Numbered from the stretch's first letter, positions 8,005 through 18,020 are shown. The stretch is DNA of 64,000 nucleotides from LMDS01 sp039930465 (GCA_039930465.1 JBDTTU010000001.1:62001-126000); one strand, 5' to 3'. Program-made: numbers and translations. The notes: a model not told the origin generated them from the letters alone.

Positions 8005-10185
8005 ATGCTCGACACACCGACCGTGGCCGCGCTGATGGCCGGCAAACACCGCGAACCTTTCGCGGTGCTCGGCCTGCACCCGCACGAAGGTGCCTGGGTG
8101 ATCCGCGCCTTGCTGCCCGGCGCGCGTGAAGTGCTGGTGCTCGAAAAGCCCGGCCAACGGCGCGTGGCCACGCTGCAGCGCGTGGGTGATTCCGACGTGT
8201 TCGAGGCGTTCCTCACGCCGCACCCCGAGCGCTTGAACTACCAGCTCGAGATCGACTGGGGCAGCCACCGCCAGGTGCTCGAAGACCCGTACCGCTTCGG
8301 CCCGCTGCTCGGTGCGATGGACCTGTGGCTGCTCGGCGAAGGCACACACCACCGGCCCTACGAACAGCTCGGTGCCCACCCGCTGGTGATCGACGGCGTG
8401 CCCGGCACGCGCTTCGCGGTGTGGGCGCCGAACGCGCAGCGCGTGTCGGTCGTCGGCGCGTTCAACAACTGGGACGGCCGCCGCCACGCGATGCGGCTGC
8501 GCCCGGAATGCGGTGTGTGGGAGATCTTCCTGCCGCACGTGGGTACAGGCGATCTCTACAAGCTCGAAGTGAAAGGCGCTGACGGCGCCGTGCATCTCAA
8601 GGCCGACCCGTTCGCCTTCCGCGGCGAGCTGCGGCCGCAGACGGCGTCAAGGGTGCAAGGACTGCCGAACGTCGTGAAGCCGAACCAACAGCGCCAGGCC
8701 GCGAACGCGCTCGGCGCGCCGATCAGCGTCTACGAAGTGCACCTCGGGTCGTGGCGGCGCGTGCCCGAAGAAGGCGAGCGCTGGTTGAGCTACCGCGAGC
8801 TCGCCGAGCAATTGATCCCGTATGTTCGTGAGCTCGGCTTCACGCACGTCGAGCTGTTGCCGGTCAACGAGCACCCGTTCGACGGCTCCTGGGGTTACCA
8901 GCCGACCGGCTTGTACGCGCCGACCGCGCGTTTCGGCACGCCCGAAGACTTTCGCCATTTCGTGGCCACTGCGCACGAAGCCGGCATCGGTGTGATCGTC
9001 GACTGGGTGCCGGGGCATTTTCCGACCGACGCGCATGGTCTGGCGCAGTTCGACGGCACGCCGCTCTACGAACACGCTGACCCGCGCGAAGGTTTTCATC
9101 AAGACTGGCAGACGCTGATCTACAACTTCGGCCGCACCGAAGTGCGCAACTACCTCGTCGGCAACGCGCTCTACTGGATCGAACGTTTCGGCGTGGACGC
9201 GTTGCGTGTCGACGCCGTGGCGTCGATGCTCTACCGCGACTACAGCCGCAAGGACGGCGAGTGGCTGCCCAACCACCTGGGGGGCCGCGAGAACCTCGAG
9301 GCGATCCACTTTCTGCGGCGCATGAACCAGATCATCGGCACGCAGCGGCCCGAGGCGGTGACGGTGGCCGAAGAGTCGACCGCGTTCCCTTCGGTCTCGC
9401 GCCCGCCGAGCGACGATCTGCAAGGCGGGGGCCTCGGCTTTCACTACAAGTGGAACATGGGCTGGATGAACGACACGCTGTCGTACATGAGCGAAGACCC
9501 GGTGCACCGCCAGTACCACCACCACAAGATGACCTTCGGGCTGGTCTACGCCTTCACCGAAAACTTCGTGCTGCCCTTGTCGCACGACGAGGTCGTGCAC
9601 GGCAAGGGCTCGCTGCTCGGGCGCATGCCCGGCGACGAGTGGCAGCGCTTCGCGAACCTGCGTGCCTACTTCGCTTTCATGTGGGCGCACCCCGGCAAGA
9701 AGCTGCTGTTCATGGGCGGCGAATTTGCGCAGACCGATGAATGGAATGCCGAAGCCAGCCTGCCCTGGCACCTGCTCGACCAGCCGCTGCACAGCGGCAC
9801 GCAACGGCTGGTGCGTGACCTGAACATCGTCTACCGCCAGCACGCCGCGCTGCACCAACTCGACTTCACGCCTGAAGGTTTCGCATGGATCGCTCACGAC
9901 GATGCGAAGAACTCCGTCATCTCGTTCACCCGCCATGCGCCGGGCGGCAGCTTCGTGGTGGCGGTGTGCAACTTCACGCCAGTGGTGCGGCATGCCTACC
10001 GCATCGGCGTGCCGGCAGCGGGCACGTACCACGAGCTGATCAACACCGATGCGGCGGTCTACGGCGGCAGTGGCGTGCACAACGCGCCGTTGCCTTCCGA
10101 GGCGGTCGCAGCACATGGCCGCGAGCAGTCCATCGCACTCACCGTGCCGCCGCTGGCCACGGTGTTTCTGGTGTGCGAGCGATAG
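8005..10185 (+). CDS. glgB: 1,4-alpha-glucan branching enzyme
   Basis: The 726-residue protein is the GH13 branching enzyme that creates alpha-1,6 branches in glycogen. An N-terminal carbohydrate-binding module includes the VWAPNAQRVSVVGAFNNWDG stretch. The catalytic barrel shows DWVPGHFP, the nucleophile Asp in DALRVDAVASMLYRDY, the acid/base Glu in AEESTAFPSVS and LSHDEVVHGKGS. The length is normal for full-size GlgB. The ATG at 8005 lies two bases after the kinase stop, and the alternative upstream frame would run through that gene. Confidence 0.96.
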   Translation: MLDTPTVAALMAGKHREPFAVLGLHPHEGAWVIRALLPGAREVLVLEKPGQRRVATLQRVGDSDVFEAFLTPHPERLNYQLEIDWGSHRQVLEDPYRFGPLLGAMDLWLLGEGTHHRPYEQLGAHPLVIDGVPGTRFAVWAPNAQRVSVVGAFNNWDGRRHAMRLRPECGVWEIFLPHVGTGDLYKLEVKGADGAVHLKADPFAFRGELRPQTASRVQGLPNVVKPNQQRQAANALGAPISVYEVHLGSWRRVPEEGERWLSYRELAEQLIPYVRELGFTHVELLPVNEHPFDGSWGYQPTGLYAPTARFGTPEDFRHFVATAHEAGIGVIVDWVPGHFPTDAHGLAQFDGTPLYEHADPREGFHQDWQTLIYNFGRTEVRNYLVGNALYWIERFGVDALRVDAVASMLYRDYSRKDGEWLPNHLGGRENLEAIHFLRRMNQIIGTQRPEAVTVAEESTAFPSVSRPPSDDLQGGGLGFHYKWNMGWMNDTLSYMSEDPVHRQYHHHKMTFGLVYAFTENFVLPLSHDEVVHGKGSLLGRMPGDEWQRFANLRAYFAFMWAHPGKKLLFMGGEFAQTDEWNAEASLPWHLLDQPLHSGTQRLVRDLNIVYRQHAALHQLDFTPEGFAWIAHDDAKNSVISFTRHAPGGSFVVAVCNFTPVVRHAYRIGVPAAGTYHELINTDAAVYGGSGVHNAPLPSEAVAAHGREQSIALTVPPLATVFLVCER

Positions 10186-10218
10186 CGGCAGCAAAAACAA
10201 TTCGATCGAGGACAAGCC

Positions 10219-11850
10219 GTGAGCATCGTCAGCCACCCCACCACACCGTTTGCCGGCCAGCAGCCTGGCACGTCCGGACTGCGCAAGAAGGTCGGCGTGT
10301 TCCAGCAAGCTGGGTACCTGGAGAATTTCGTTCAGGCCTTGTTCGACAGCCTCGAAGGCACGGCAGGGCAAACGCTGGTGCTCGGCGGTGACGGCCGCTA
10401 TCACAACCGCGCCGCGGTGCAGACGATCCTGCGCATGGCCGCGGCGAAAGGCTTCGGCCGCGTGCTGCTCGGGCAGGGCGGCATTCTGTCGACACCGGCC
10501 GTGAGCTGCGTGATACGCAAGCACGGCGCGTATGGCGGCATCGTGCTCTCGGCCAGCCACAACCCGGGCGGGCCGGATGGCGACTTCGGCATCAAATACA
10601 ACGTCGGCAATGGCGGCCCGGCGCCCGAAAAAGTGACCGAGGCGATCTTCGCCGGCACGAAGACGATCGCCCACTACCGCGCCAGTGACGCCGCGGCGAT
10701 CGACGTCGACACGCTTGGCTCGCAGCGCATCGAGCAGATGGTGGTCGAAGTCATCGACCCGGTCGCCGACTACGCGGCGCTGATGCAAACGTGTTTCGAC
10801 TTTCCCGCGATCAAGGCCTTGTTCGCCGCCGGCTTTCGCATGCGCTTCGACGCGATGAGCGCGGTCGGCGGGCCGTATGCCAAACAGATCATCGAAGGTC
10901 TGCTCGGTGCACCCGCGGGAACAGTCGTCAACGCCGAGCCGCTCGAAGATTTCGGCGGCCTGCACCCCGACCCGAACCCGGTCAACGCCGAAGACCTGAT
11001 CAAGCACATGGCCGCCGCCGATGCGCCCGACTTCGGCGCGGCGTCCGACGGCGATGCCGACCGCAACATGATCGTCGGCCGCAACTTCCCGGTGGCGCCG
11101 AGCGACAGCCTTGCGTTGATTGCCGCGCATGCTGACGTGGCGCCGCGCTACCGCGGCGGGCTCAAGGGCATCGCGCGCTCGATGCCGACCTCGACCGCCG
11201 CCGACCGCGTCGCCAAGGCGCTCGGCATCGCGAGCTACGAAACGCCGACCGGCTGGAAGTTCTTCGGCAACCTGCTCGACGCGGGCAAGGTCACGCTCTG
11301 CGGTGAAGAAAGCTACGGCACCGGCTCTGACCACGTGCGTGAGAAAGACGGGCTGTGGGCGGTGCTGTATTGGCTGAACATTCTGGCCGCAACGGGCCAG
11401 TCGGTCGAAACCCTGGTGCGGGCGCACTGGGCGAAGTTCGGCCGCAACTACTACTCGCGCCACGACTACGAAGCGATAGCGACCGCCGCCGCCAGCACCT
11501 TGATGGCCGACCTGCGCGCCCAACTGCCGGCGCTGGCCGGCAAGTCGTTCGACGGCCAGCGCGTGAACATCGCCGACGACTTTTCATACACCGACCCGAT
11601 CGATGGTTCTGTTGCGACGAAGCAGGGCGTGCGTGTCATCTTCGACAACGGTTCGCGCATCGTCTTCCGGCTTTCGGGCACCGGCACCGAAGGTGCGACC
11701 TTGCGGGTCTACCTCGAACGCTACGAACCCGAGGTGGCGAACCAGAGCGTGCCGACGCAGGCCGCGCTCGCGCCGCTGATCGCGCTGGCTCAGCAGCTTG
11801 CACGCATTCGCGAACACACCGGCCGCAGCGAGCCGAGCGTTGTCACATGA
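10219..11850 (+). CDS. pgm: Phosphoglucomutase (alpha-D-glucose phosphate-specific)
   Basis: The 543-residue enzyme interconverts glucose-1-phosphate and glucose-6-phosphate, feeding glycogen synthesis. The phosphoserine loop is GIVLSASHNPGGPDGDFGIK, the metal loop is SDGDADRNM, and the sugar-binding GEESYGTGSDH and C-terminal RLSGTGTEGATLR motifs are intact. It starts with GTG at 10219 preceded by a GAGGA ribosome binding site and follows glgB by 33 bases. Its stop overlaps the glgA start (ATGA), so the two are translationally coupled. Confidence 0.95.
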   Translation: MSIVSHPTTPFAGQQPGTSGLRKKVGVFQQAGYLENFVQALFDSLEGTAGQTLVLGGDGRYHNRAAVQTILRMAAAKGFGRVLLGQGGILSTPAVSCVIRKHGAYGGIVLSASHNPGGPDGDFGIKYNVGNGGPAPEKVTEAIFAGTKTIAHYRASDAAAIDVDTLGSQRIEQMVVEVIDPVADYAALMQTCFDFPAIKALFAAGFRMRFDAMSAVGGPYAKQIIEGLLGAPAGTVVNAEPLEDFGGLHPDPNPVNAEDLIKHMAAADAPDFGAASDGDADRNMIVGRNFPVAPSDSLALIAAHADVAPRYRGGLKGIARSMPTSTAADRVAKALGIASYETPTGWKFFGNLLDAGKVTLCGEESYGTGSDHVREKDGLWAVLYWLNILAATGQSVETLVRAHWAKFGRNYYSRHDYEAIATAAASTLMADLRAQLPALAGKSFDGQRVNIADDFSYTDPIDGSVATKQGVRVIFDNGSRIVFRLSGTGTEGATLRVYLERYEPEVANQSVPTQAALAPLIALAQQLARIREHTGRSEPSVVT

Positions 11851-13298
11851 GGGTGCTGCAGGTCTGCTCCGAGATCTTTCCGTTGCTGAAGACCGGTGGT
11901 CTGGCGGACGTTTGCGGCGCCTTGCCGGGCGCGCTGGCGAAACGCGGTTGTGACGTGCGCGTGCTGGTGCCGGCTTTCCCGGCAATTCTTCGTGGCGTGC
12001 CCGACGCGAAGCCGGTGGCCGGCGCGTCAGCCCTGCCCGACGGCGCGCAGTTGTTGCGTGGCACGCTGCCCGGAACCGCCGTGCCGCTCTACCTGATCGA
12101 CGCTCCGGCGCTGTACGCCCGCGAAGGCAACCCATATGCCGACGAGGCCGGCCAGGCCTATGCCGACAACCACCGCCGCTTTGCCTTGCTCGGTCGCACC
12201 GGCGCGTTGCTCGCCGACGGGCTCGACCCTTTGTGGTCGGCTCAGGTCGTGCATGGCCACGACTGGCATGCCGGTCTCGCGCCGGCCTATCTGCGTGCAG
12301 CACAACTGCACAGCGGGCGGCGCCACGCCGGCTCGGTGCACACGGTGCACAACCTCGCTTTCCAGGGCACGTTCGGGCTCGAGGTGCTGAGCGAACTCGG
12401 CTTGCCGGCCGATTTTTACCAGACCCACGGGCTCGAATTCCACGGCCAGGTCTCGTTCATGAAGGCCGGCTTGCATTACGCCGACCACATCACAACCGTG
12501 AGCCCGACCTACGCCCGCGAGATTCAGGGCGAAGAGCAGGGTTGCGGGCTCGACGGCGTGCTGCGTGCGCGCTCGGGCGAGCTGAGCGGCATCCTGAACG
12601 CGGTCGATGACACGGTCTGGAACCCGGCGATCGACGAACTCATTCCTGCGCGTTACGACGGCCGGCGGCTCAGCGGCAAGGGCCGATGCCGGCTGGCCTT
12701 GCAGAACAGTTTCGGCCTCGGCCCGCAGACCGACCAGCCGCTGTTCGGCGTGGTGAGCCGCCTGACCGAGCAGAAGGGCTTCAACCTGATCCTCGCCGGC
12801 TTGCCGCAACTGCTGGAACGTGGCGGGCAACTGGTGGTGCTGGGCACCGGCGAGCCGGCGCTCGTGTCGGCGCTGGTTCATGCGGCCAAGACCCACCCCG
12901 GCGCGGTGGCGGTGAAGGTCGGCTACGACGAAGCGCTGGCGCACAGTGTGGTCGCGGGGGTCGACGTGATGATGGTGCCTTCACGCTTCGAGCCCTGCGG
13001 TCTGACACAGCTCTACGGCCTGAAGTACGGCTCGCTGCCGCTGGTGCGCAAGGTCGGTGGCTTGGCCGATACCGTGGTTGACAGCTCGCTCGAGAACCTC
13101 GACGACGGCACGGCGACCGGTTTTGTGTTCAACCGCTTTGAAGTCGACGACTACGTGGCTGCCTTGCGCCGCGCGTTCGCCTTGTTCAAGCGCAAGGGCG
13201 AATGGCACGAAGTGCAGCGCCGCGCGATGGCGCAGGCCTTCGACTGGGACGCGGCCGCGGCGCAGTACATCGCACAGTACGAGCGCGTGGCGGCCTGA
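11847..13298 (+). CDS. glgA: Glycogen synthase (ADP-glucose)
   Basis: The 483-residue GT5 glycosyltransferase elongates glycogen from ADP-glucose. It has the N-terminal ADP-glucose-binding KTGGLADV motif, HGHDWHAGL, VHTVHNLAFQG, and the C-terminal EPCGLTQLYGLKYGSLPLV with the catalytic Glu. The start ATG overlaps the pgm stop. glgC, which makes ADP-glucose, is not in this cluster and must lie elsewhere. The length is typical for bacterial GlgA. Confidence 0.95.
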   Translation: MRVLQVCSEIFPLLKTGGLADVCGALPGALAKRGCDVRVLVPAFPAILRGVPDAKPVAGASALPDGAQLLRGTLPGTAVPLYLIDAPALYAREGNPYADEAGQAYADNHRRFALLGRTGALLADGLDPLWSAQVVHGHDWHAGLAPAYLRAAQLHSGRRHAGSVHTVHNLAFQGTFGLEVLSELGLPADFYQTHGLEFHGQVSFMKAGLHYADHITTVSPTYAREIQGEEQGCGLDGVLRARSGELSGILNAVDDTVWNPAIDELIPARYDGRRLSGKGRCRLALQNSFGLGPQTDQPLFGVVSRLTEQKGFNLILAGLPQLLERGGQLVVLGTGEPALVSALVHAAKTHPGAVAVKVGYDEALAHSVVAGVDVMMVPSRFEPCGLTQLYGLKYGSLPLVRKVGGLADTVVDSSLENLDDGTATGFVFNRFEVDDYVAALRRAFALFKRKGEWHEVQRRAMAQAFDWDAAAAQYIAQYERVAA

Positions 13299-13377
13299 TC
13301 CTCGAGCAGGGTCCGGCGGCATTGAACGGCGCCGAAGCAGCCCCATGTTCCGGGCTCAGCCACCCCGCGCCTTGCCC

Positions 13378-14517
13378 ATGCCGCTCTGGATTCTTTCGAT
13401 CCTGCTCCACGCTTATGTCGGCATGCGCATCGTGCCGGCGCTGCCCGGCGGGCTCTGGCCCGGGCTGACGTTTGCCGCCGTGCTGGTGGTCTCGGCCGCC
13501 GCGATGCCGATGAGCCTGCTGGCGCGCCGACTGCGAACCTAACCCTGGTCCGACAGGCTCGCCTGGGCCGGCGCCCTGGCGATGGGCTTGTTCTCGTCGC
13601 TGTTCGTGCTGACCGTGTTGCGCGATCTGGTGCTGCTGCTCGCCCGGATCGCCGAGTGGCTCGCCCCGGTCGCGGCCTTGCCCGAGCTGGCGCCGCTCTC
13701 GGCCGCTGCGGTCGTGCTGCTCGGCGCGTTCGTCACGGTGATCGGCTTCATCAACGCGCGCCGCACCGCCGCGGTCGTCGCTGTCGACATCCCGATCACC
13801 GGCCTGCCGGTGGCGCTGCACGGCTTCACGATCGCGCAGATCAGCGACATCCATGTCGGCCCCACGATCAAGCGTGCCTACATGCACCGCATCGTCGAAG
13901 CGGTGAACCGGCTTGGCGCCGACATGGTGGCCGTGACCGGTGACCTGGTCGACGGCAGCGTGCAGGAACTCGCCGCGCACGTGGCGCCACTCGCGTTGCT
14001 GTCGTCCAGGCATGGCACTTTTTTCGTCACCGGCAACCACGAGTACTACTCGGGCGCTCAGGCCTGGGTGCTCGAGCTGCGCCGCCTGGGCGTGCAGGTG
14101 CTGATGAACGAGCATGTGGTGCTGCGGCACGACGAAGCCCGCCTGCTCGTGGCCGGCGTCACCGACTACGGCGCGCACCATTTCGATGAAACCCAGCGCA
14201 GCGACCCGCAGCGCTCGTTGCAAGGTGCACCGTCCGACGTGGCCGTGGTGAAAGTGCTGCTCGCGCATCAACCGCGCAGCGCCACGGCGGCTTCGGCGGC
14301 GGGTTTCGACCTGCAGCTCAGCGGTCACACCCACGGTGGGCAGTTCCTGCCGTGGAACCTGTTCGTGCGCCTGCAGCAGCCGTTCACGGCCGGGTTGAAC
14401 CGCTTGCAGCAGCTCTGGGTCTACACCAGCCGCGGCACCGGTTACTGGGGCCCGCCGAAACGATTCGGCGCGCCGTCTGAAATCACCCACCTTCGCCTGG
14501 TGGCGGCGCCCGGGTAA
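13378..14517 (+). pseudogene. Membrane-anchored metallophosphoesterase, interrupted by an in-frame stop
   Basis: One continuous frame encodes an N-terminal membrane part beginning MPLWILSILLHAYVGMRI, then a TAA at 13540-13542, then resumes in the same frame (PWSDRLAWAGALAMGLFSSL) and runs to 14517. Changing TAA to CAA (Gln) would restore a single protein of about 379 residues with four predicted membrane segments and a YkuE-like calcineurin domain. That domain is intact: SDIHVG, GDLVDG, GNHEY, LAHQP and GHTHGGQ. The ATG at 13582 could still give a 311-residue product with two membrane segments and the whole catalytic domain. An alternative start for the first part is the ATG at 13345. A real nonsense mutation and a base-call error look the same here. 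Confidence 0.75.
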
Positions 14518-14557
14518 ACGCCGCGGCCGACCTGCCGGGCCCGGCCCGCACCCACCT

Positions 14558-14563
14558 TACAAT
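14558..14563 (+). promoter_or_regulatory. Candidate -10 box (TACAAT) upstream of yajC-secD-secF
   Basis: TACAAT, one base off the sigma-70 consensus, lies 50 bases before the yajC start. No clear -35 box is visible at the correct spacing. Confidence 0.3.
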
Positions 14564-14613
14564 CCCGAGGCTTTGCCGCAGGCGTCGTGCCCGGCCTCAA
14601 CAAGGAATTCCCA

Positions 14614-14940
14614 GTGTTCATTTCCGAAGCTTTTGCGCAAGCCGCGCCCGCCGCCGCAGACTCGCCGTTCGGCAGCCTGGGCTCCATGCTCCCGCTGGTG
14701 CTGATGTTCGTGGTGTTGTACTTCGTGATGATCCGCCCGCAAATGAAGCGCCAGAAAGAGGCCAAGGCGATGATTGACGCGCTGGCCAAGGGCGACGAAG
14801 TCGTCACCACGGGCGGCATGATCGGCAAGATCACGAAGATCGGCGAGAGCTTCCTGAGCGTCGAGATCGCCACCGGCGTCGAGATCCAGGTGCAGCGCGG
14901 CGCGGTCGTGCAAGTGCTGCCCAAGGGCACCGTCAAATAA
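14614..14940 (+). CDS. yajC: Preprotein translocase accessory subunit YajC
   Basis: This 108-residue protein has one N-terminal membrane helix (MLPLVLMFVVLYFVMI) followed by the diagnostic RPQMKRQKEAKAM and a small soluble domain with VVTTGGMIGKI, matching YajC of the SecDF-YajC complex in the inner membrane. I use the GTG at 14614, which gives the typical start V/MFISEAFAQAAPAAA and has an AAGGAA ribosome binding site 7 bases upstream; the ATG at 14587 would add nine unlikely residues. It precedes secD by 93 bases. Confidence 0.93.
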   Translation: MFISEAFAQAAPAAADSPFGSLGSMLPLVLMFVVLYFVMIRPQMKRQKEAKAMIDALAKGDEVVTTGGMIGKITKIGESFLSVEIATGVEIQVQRGAVVQVLPKGTVK

Positions 14941-15033
14941 TTCGTTGAACGCGCGGGCGGTTCGCTGCGTCACACCGGCGCGGCGAGGCGCTCGCTGCAT
15001 TTGGCGCGGTCCCGGCCCGAGAGGAAAGACCCG

Positions 15034-16911
15034 ATGAATCGCTACCCTGCCTGGAAATACGCGCTCCTCGTGATCGCCTTGCTCGTCGGCCTGATCTACA
15101 CGCTGCCCAACGTGTTCGGCCAGGCGCCGGCGGTGCAGGTGAGCAGCGGCAAGGCCACGCTCAAGCTCGACGCCACGCTGGCACCGCGTGTCGAAGAGAT
15201 CCTCACCCGCGCCGGCCTGAAGGCCGACTTCGTGCAATTCGAAGGCGCCTCGGTCAAGGCCCGTTTTGCCGATCTCGACGCGCAGCGCAAGGCGAAAGAA
15301 GCGATCAGCGCTGCGCTGAACCCCGACCCGAGCGACCCGCGCTATGTGGTTGCGCTGAACCTGCTGTCGCGCTCGCCGCACTGGCTCACGTCGCTGCACG
15401 CGTTGCCGATGTTCTTGGGGCTCGACCTGCGCGGCGGTGTCTACTTCCTGATGCAGGTCGACATGAAGTCGGCGCTGACCAAGAAGGCCGAGGCGCTGAC
15501 CGGCGACATCCGCACCCTGCTGCGCGGCAAGAACCTGCGCCACGCCGGCGTGAATCGCGACGGCAACAACGTCGACGTGCGCTTTCGCGACCGTGAAACG
15601 CTCGCCAGCGCGCGCAGCCTGCTCACCGACCAGTTGCCCGATCTGCAGTGGGTCGACAGCGTCGACGGCAGCGAGTTCAGGCTGAGCGGCAGCCTGAAGC
15701 CCGAAGCCGCGCGCAAGGTGCAGGAAACCGCGATCACGCAGAACATCACGACGCTGCACAACCGCGTCAACGAACTCGGCGTGGCCGAGCCGGTGATCCA
15801 GCAGCAAGGCGCCGACCGCGTGGTGGTGCAACTGCCAGGTGTGCAAGACACCGCCAAGGCAAAAGACATCATCGGCCGCACCGCCACGCTCGAACTGCGC
15901 ATGGTCGACGACAGCGCCGAGGCCATCGCCGCGGCCGGTGGCAGCGGGCCGGTGCCATTCGGCACCGAGCGTTTCATCGAGCGCGGCGGCTCGCCGCTGA
16001 TCGTCAAGCGCCAGGTCGTGTTGACCGGCGACAACCTGACCGACGCACAACCCGGCTTCGACAGCCAGACCCATGAGCCGAACGTCAACCTGACGGTCGA
16101 CGCCAAAGGCGCGCGCATCATGCGCGACATCTCGCGCGACAACATCGGCAAGCGCATGGCGATCTTGTTGTTCGAGAAGGGCAAGGGCGAAGTGATCACC
16201 GCGCCGGTGATCCGCGGCGAACTCGGCTCGCGCTTCCAGATCACCGGCCGCATGACGCCGGGCGAAGCGAGCGACCAGGCACTGCTGCTGCGCGCCGGCT
16301 CGCTGGCCGCGCCGATGGACATCATCGAAGAAAAGACCATCGGCCCGAGCCTCGGCGCCGAGAACATCGTGAAGGGCTTCGACAGCGTGATGTTCGGCTT
16401 CGCCGCGATCGCGCTCTTCATGTGCTGCTACTACCTGCTGTTCGGCGTGATCTCCACGCTGGCGCTCGGCTTCAACCTGCTGTTGCTGCTGGCGGTGTTG
16501 TCGATGTTGCAGGCCACGCTGTCGCTGCCGGGCATTGCCGCGATCGCGCTCACGCTCGGCATGGCGATCGACGCCAACGTGCTGATCAACGAGCGTGTGC
16601 GCGAAGAACTGCGCGCCGGGTCTTCGCCGCAGGTGGCGATCCACACCGGTTACGAGCGCGCGTTCGCGACGATCTTCGATTCGAACGTGACCACGCTGAT
16701 CGCGGGCCTGGCGCTGCTGGCGTTCGGCTCGGGGCCGATCCGCGGCTTCGCCGTGGTGCACTGCCTGGGCATTCTCACGTCGATGTTCTCTGCCGTGGTG
16801 TTCTCGCGTGGCCTCGTCAACCTCTGGTACGGCCGGCAGAAGAAGCTCAAGGGCGTGTCGATCGGGCAGGTCTGGAAACCGCAGGGCGCCGACGTGCCCG
16901 CGAAGACCTGA
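15034..16911 (+). CDS. secD: Protein translocase subunit SecD
   Basis: The 625-residue protein has an N-terminal membrane helix and a large periplasmic P1 domain. GLDLRGGVYFLMQVD near residue 130 and the C-terminal five-helix RND-type membrane block with ALTLGMAIDANVLINERVRE follow; the Asp there is the proton-path residue. SecD works with SecF to pull exported proteins across the inner membrane using the proton gradient. The start at 15034 follows an AGAGGAAAG ribosome binding site. Confidence 0.96.
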   Translation: MNRYPAWKYALLVIALLVGLIYTLPNVFGQAPAVQVSSGKATLKLDATLAPRVEEILTRAGLKADFVQFEGASVKARFADLDAQRKAKEAISAALNPDPSDPRYVVALNLLSRSPHWLTSLHALPMFLGLDLRGGVYFLMQVDMKSALTKKAEALTGDIRTLLRGKNLRHAGVNRDGNNVDVRFRDRETLASARSLLTDQLPDLQWVDSVDGSEFRLSGSLKPEAARKVQETAITQNITTLHNRVNELGVAEPVIQQQGADRVVVQLPGVQDTAKAKDIIGRTATLELRMVDDSAEAIAAAGGSGPVPFGTERFIERGGSPLIVKRQVVLTGDNLTDAQPGFDSQTHEPNVNLTVDAKGARIMRDISRDNIGKRMAILLFEKGKGEVITAPVIRGELGSRFQITGRMTPGEASDQALLLRAGSLAAPMDIIEEKTIGPSLGAENIVKGFDSVMFGFAAIALFMCCYYLLFGVISTLALGFNLLLLLAVLSMLQATLSLPGIAAIALTLGMAIDANVLINERVREELRAGSSPQVAIHTGYERAFATIFDSNVTTLIAGLALLAFGSGPIRGFAVVHCLGILTSMFSAVVFSRGLVNLWYGRQKKLKGVSIGQVWKPQGADVPAKT

Positions 16912-16944
16912 TCGCGCGCAGCAGCAGAAGCAACAAGGCAGACC

Positions 16945-17979
16945 ATGGAATTTTTCAGGATCAGGCGCGACATTCCGTTCATGCGGCACGCGCTGGTGTT
17001 CAACATCATCTCGGCCGTGACCTTCGTCGCCGCGGTGTTTTTCCTGGCCACGCGCGGGCTGCACTTCTCGATCGAGTTCACCGGTGGCATCGTCATGCAG
17101 ACGAGCTACGTGCAGACGGCCGAGGTCGAGAAGATCCGCGAAACCGTCGAGAAGCTCAACTTCGGCGAAGTGCAGGTGCAGAACTTCGGCAGCTCGCGCG
17201 ACGTGATCATCCGCCTGCCTGCGGCGAATGGCATGAAGCAGACCGAGGTGGTGGCGGCGGTCTTCGACAAGCTGTGCAAGGCCGAGAACGGCTCGGTGAG
17301 CACGCGCGAGGTGACGAGCGAGAAGGGTGAAGTCGCGAGCCGGCCCGTGTGTTCTGCCGGCGCGGCCGAACCGGTCAGGCTGCAGAGCGTCGAGTTCGTC
17401 GGCCCGCAGGTCGGGCGTGAACTGGCCGTCGACGGCGCGAAGGCGCTGGCCTTCGTGGTGATCGGCATCATGATCTACCTCGCGATCCGCTTCGAATGGA
17501 AGTTTGCGGTCGCGGCGATCATCGCCAACCTGCACGACGTGATCATCATCCTCGGCTTCTTCGCGTTCTTCCAGTGGGAGTTCAACCTCACCGTGCTCGC
17601 AGCGGTGCTGGCCGTGCTGGGTTATTCGGTCAACGAATCGGTCGTGATCTTCGACCGGATCCGCGAGGCCTTCCGGCGTTTCCGCAAGCTGAACACCCAC
17701 GAGGTGATCGACCACGCGATCACCAGCACGATGAGCCGCACCATCATCACCCATGGCAGCACGCAGATGATGGTGCTGTCGATGCTGATCTTCGGCGGGC
17801 CGACACTGCATAACTTTGCGATTGCGCTGACCATCGGCATCCTGTTCGGCATCTACTCGTCGGTGTTCGTGGCGGCTGCCATCGCGATGTGGCTGGGCGT
17901 CAAACGCGAAGACCTGGTCAAGGCCGCACCCACCAAGGAAACCGATCCCGACGATCCGAATTCCGGGGCGGTGGTGTAG
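16945..17979 (+). CDS. secF: Protein translocase subunit SecF
   Basis: The 344-residue partner of SecD has a first membrane helix followed by LHFSIEFTGGIVMQ and a short periplasmic domain. The conserved membrane block contains VLGYSVNESVVIFDRIREAFR and a segment starting TSTMSRTIITHGSTQMMV. The gene follows secD by 33 bases in the same operon. Length and motif order are normal. Confidence 0.96.
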   Translation: MEFFRIRRDIPFMRHALVFNIISAVTFVAAVFFLATRGLHFSIEFTGGIVMQTSYVQTAEVEKIRETVEKLNFGEVQVQNFGSSRDVIIRLPAANGMKQTEVVAAVFDKLCKAENGSVSTREVTSEKGEVASRPVCSAGAAEPVRLQSVEFVGPQVGRELAVDGAKALAFVVIGIMIYLAIRFEWKFAVAAIIANLHDVIIILGFFAFFQWEFNLTVLAAVLAVLGYSVNESVVIFDRIREAFRRFRKLNTHEVIDHAITSTMSRTIITHGSTQMMVLSMLIFGGPTLHNFAIALTIGILFGIYSSVFVAAAIAMWLGVKREDLVKAAPTKETDPDDPNSGAVV

Positions 17980-18020
17980 AGTCTGTCGGTCATTCAACAG
18001 GACGCGAGCAGTCACTCCCC

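Noticed and set aside
8647..11523. Open frame of over 950 codons on the minus strand opposite glgB and pgm
   Set aside because: Low-information Arg/His/Val/Gln sequence antisense to strongly conserved enzymes.
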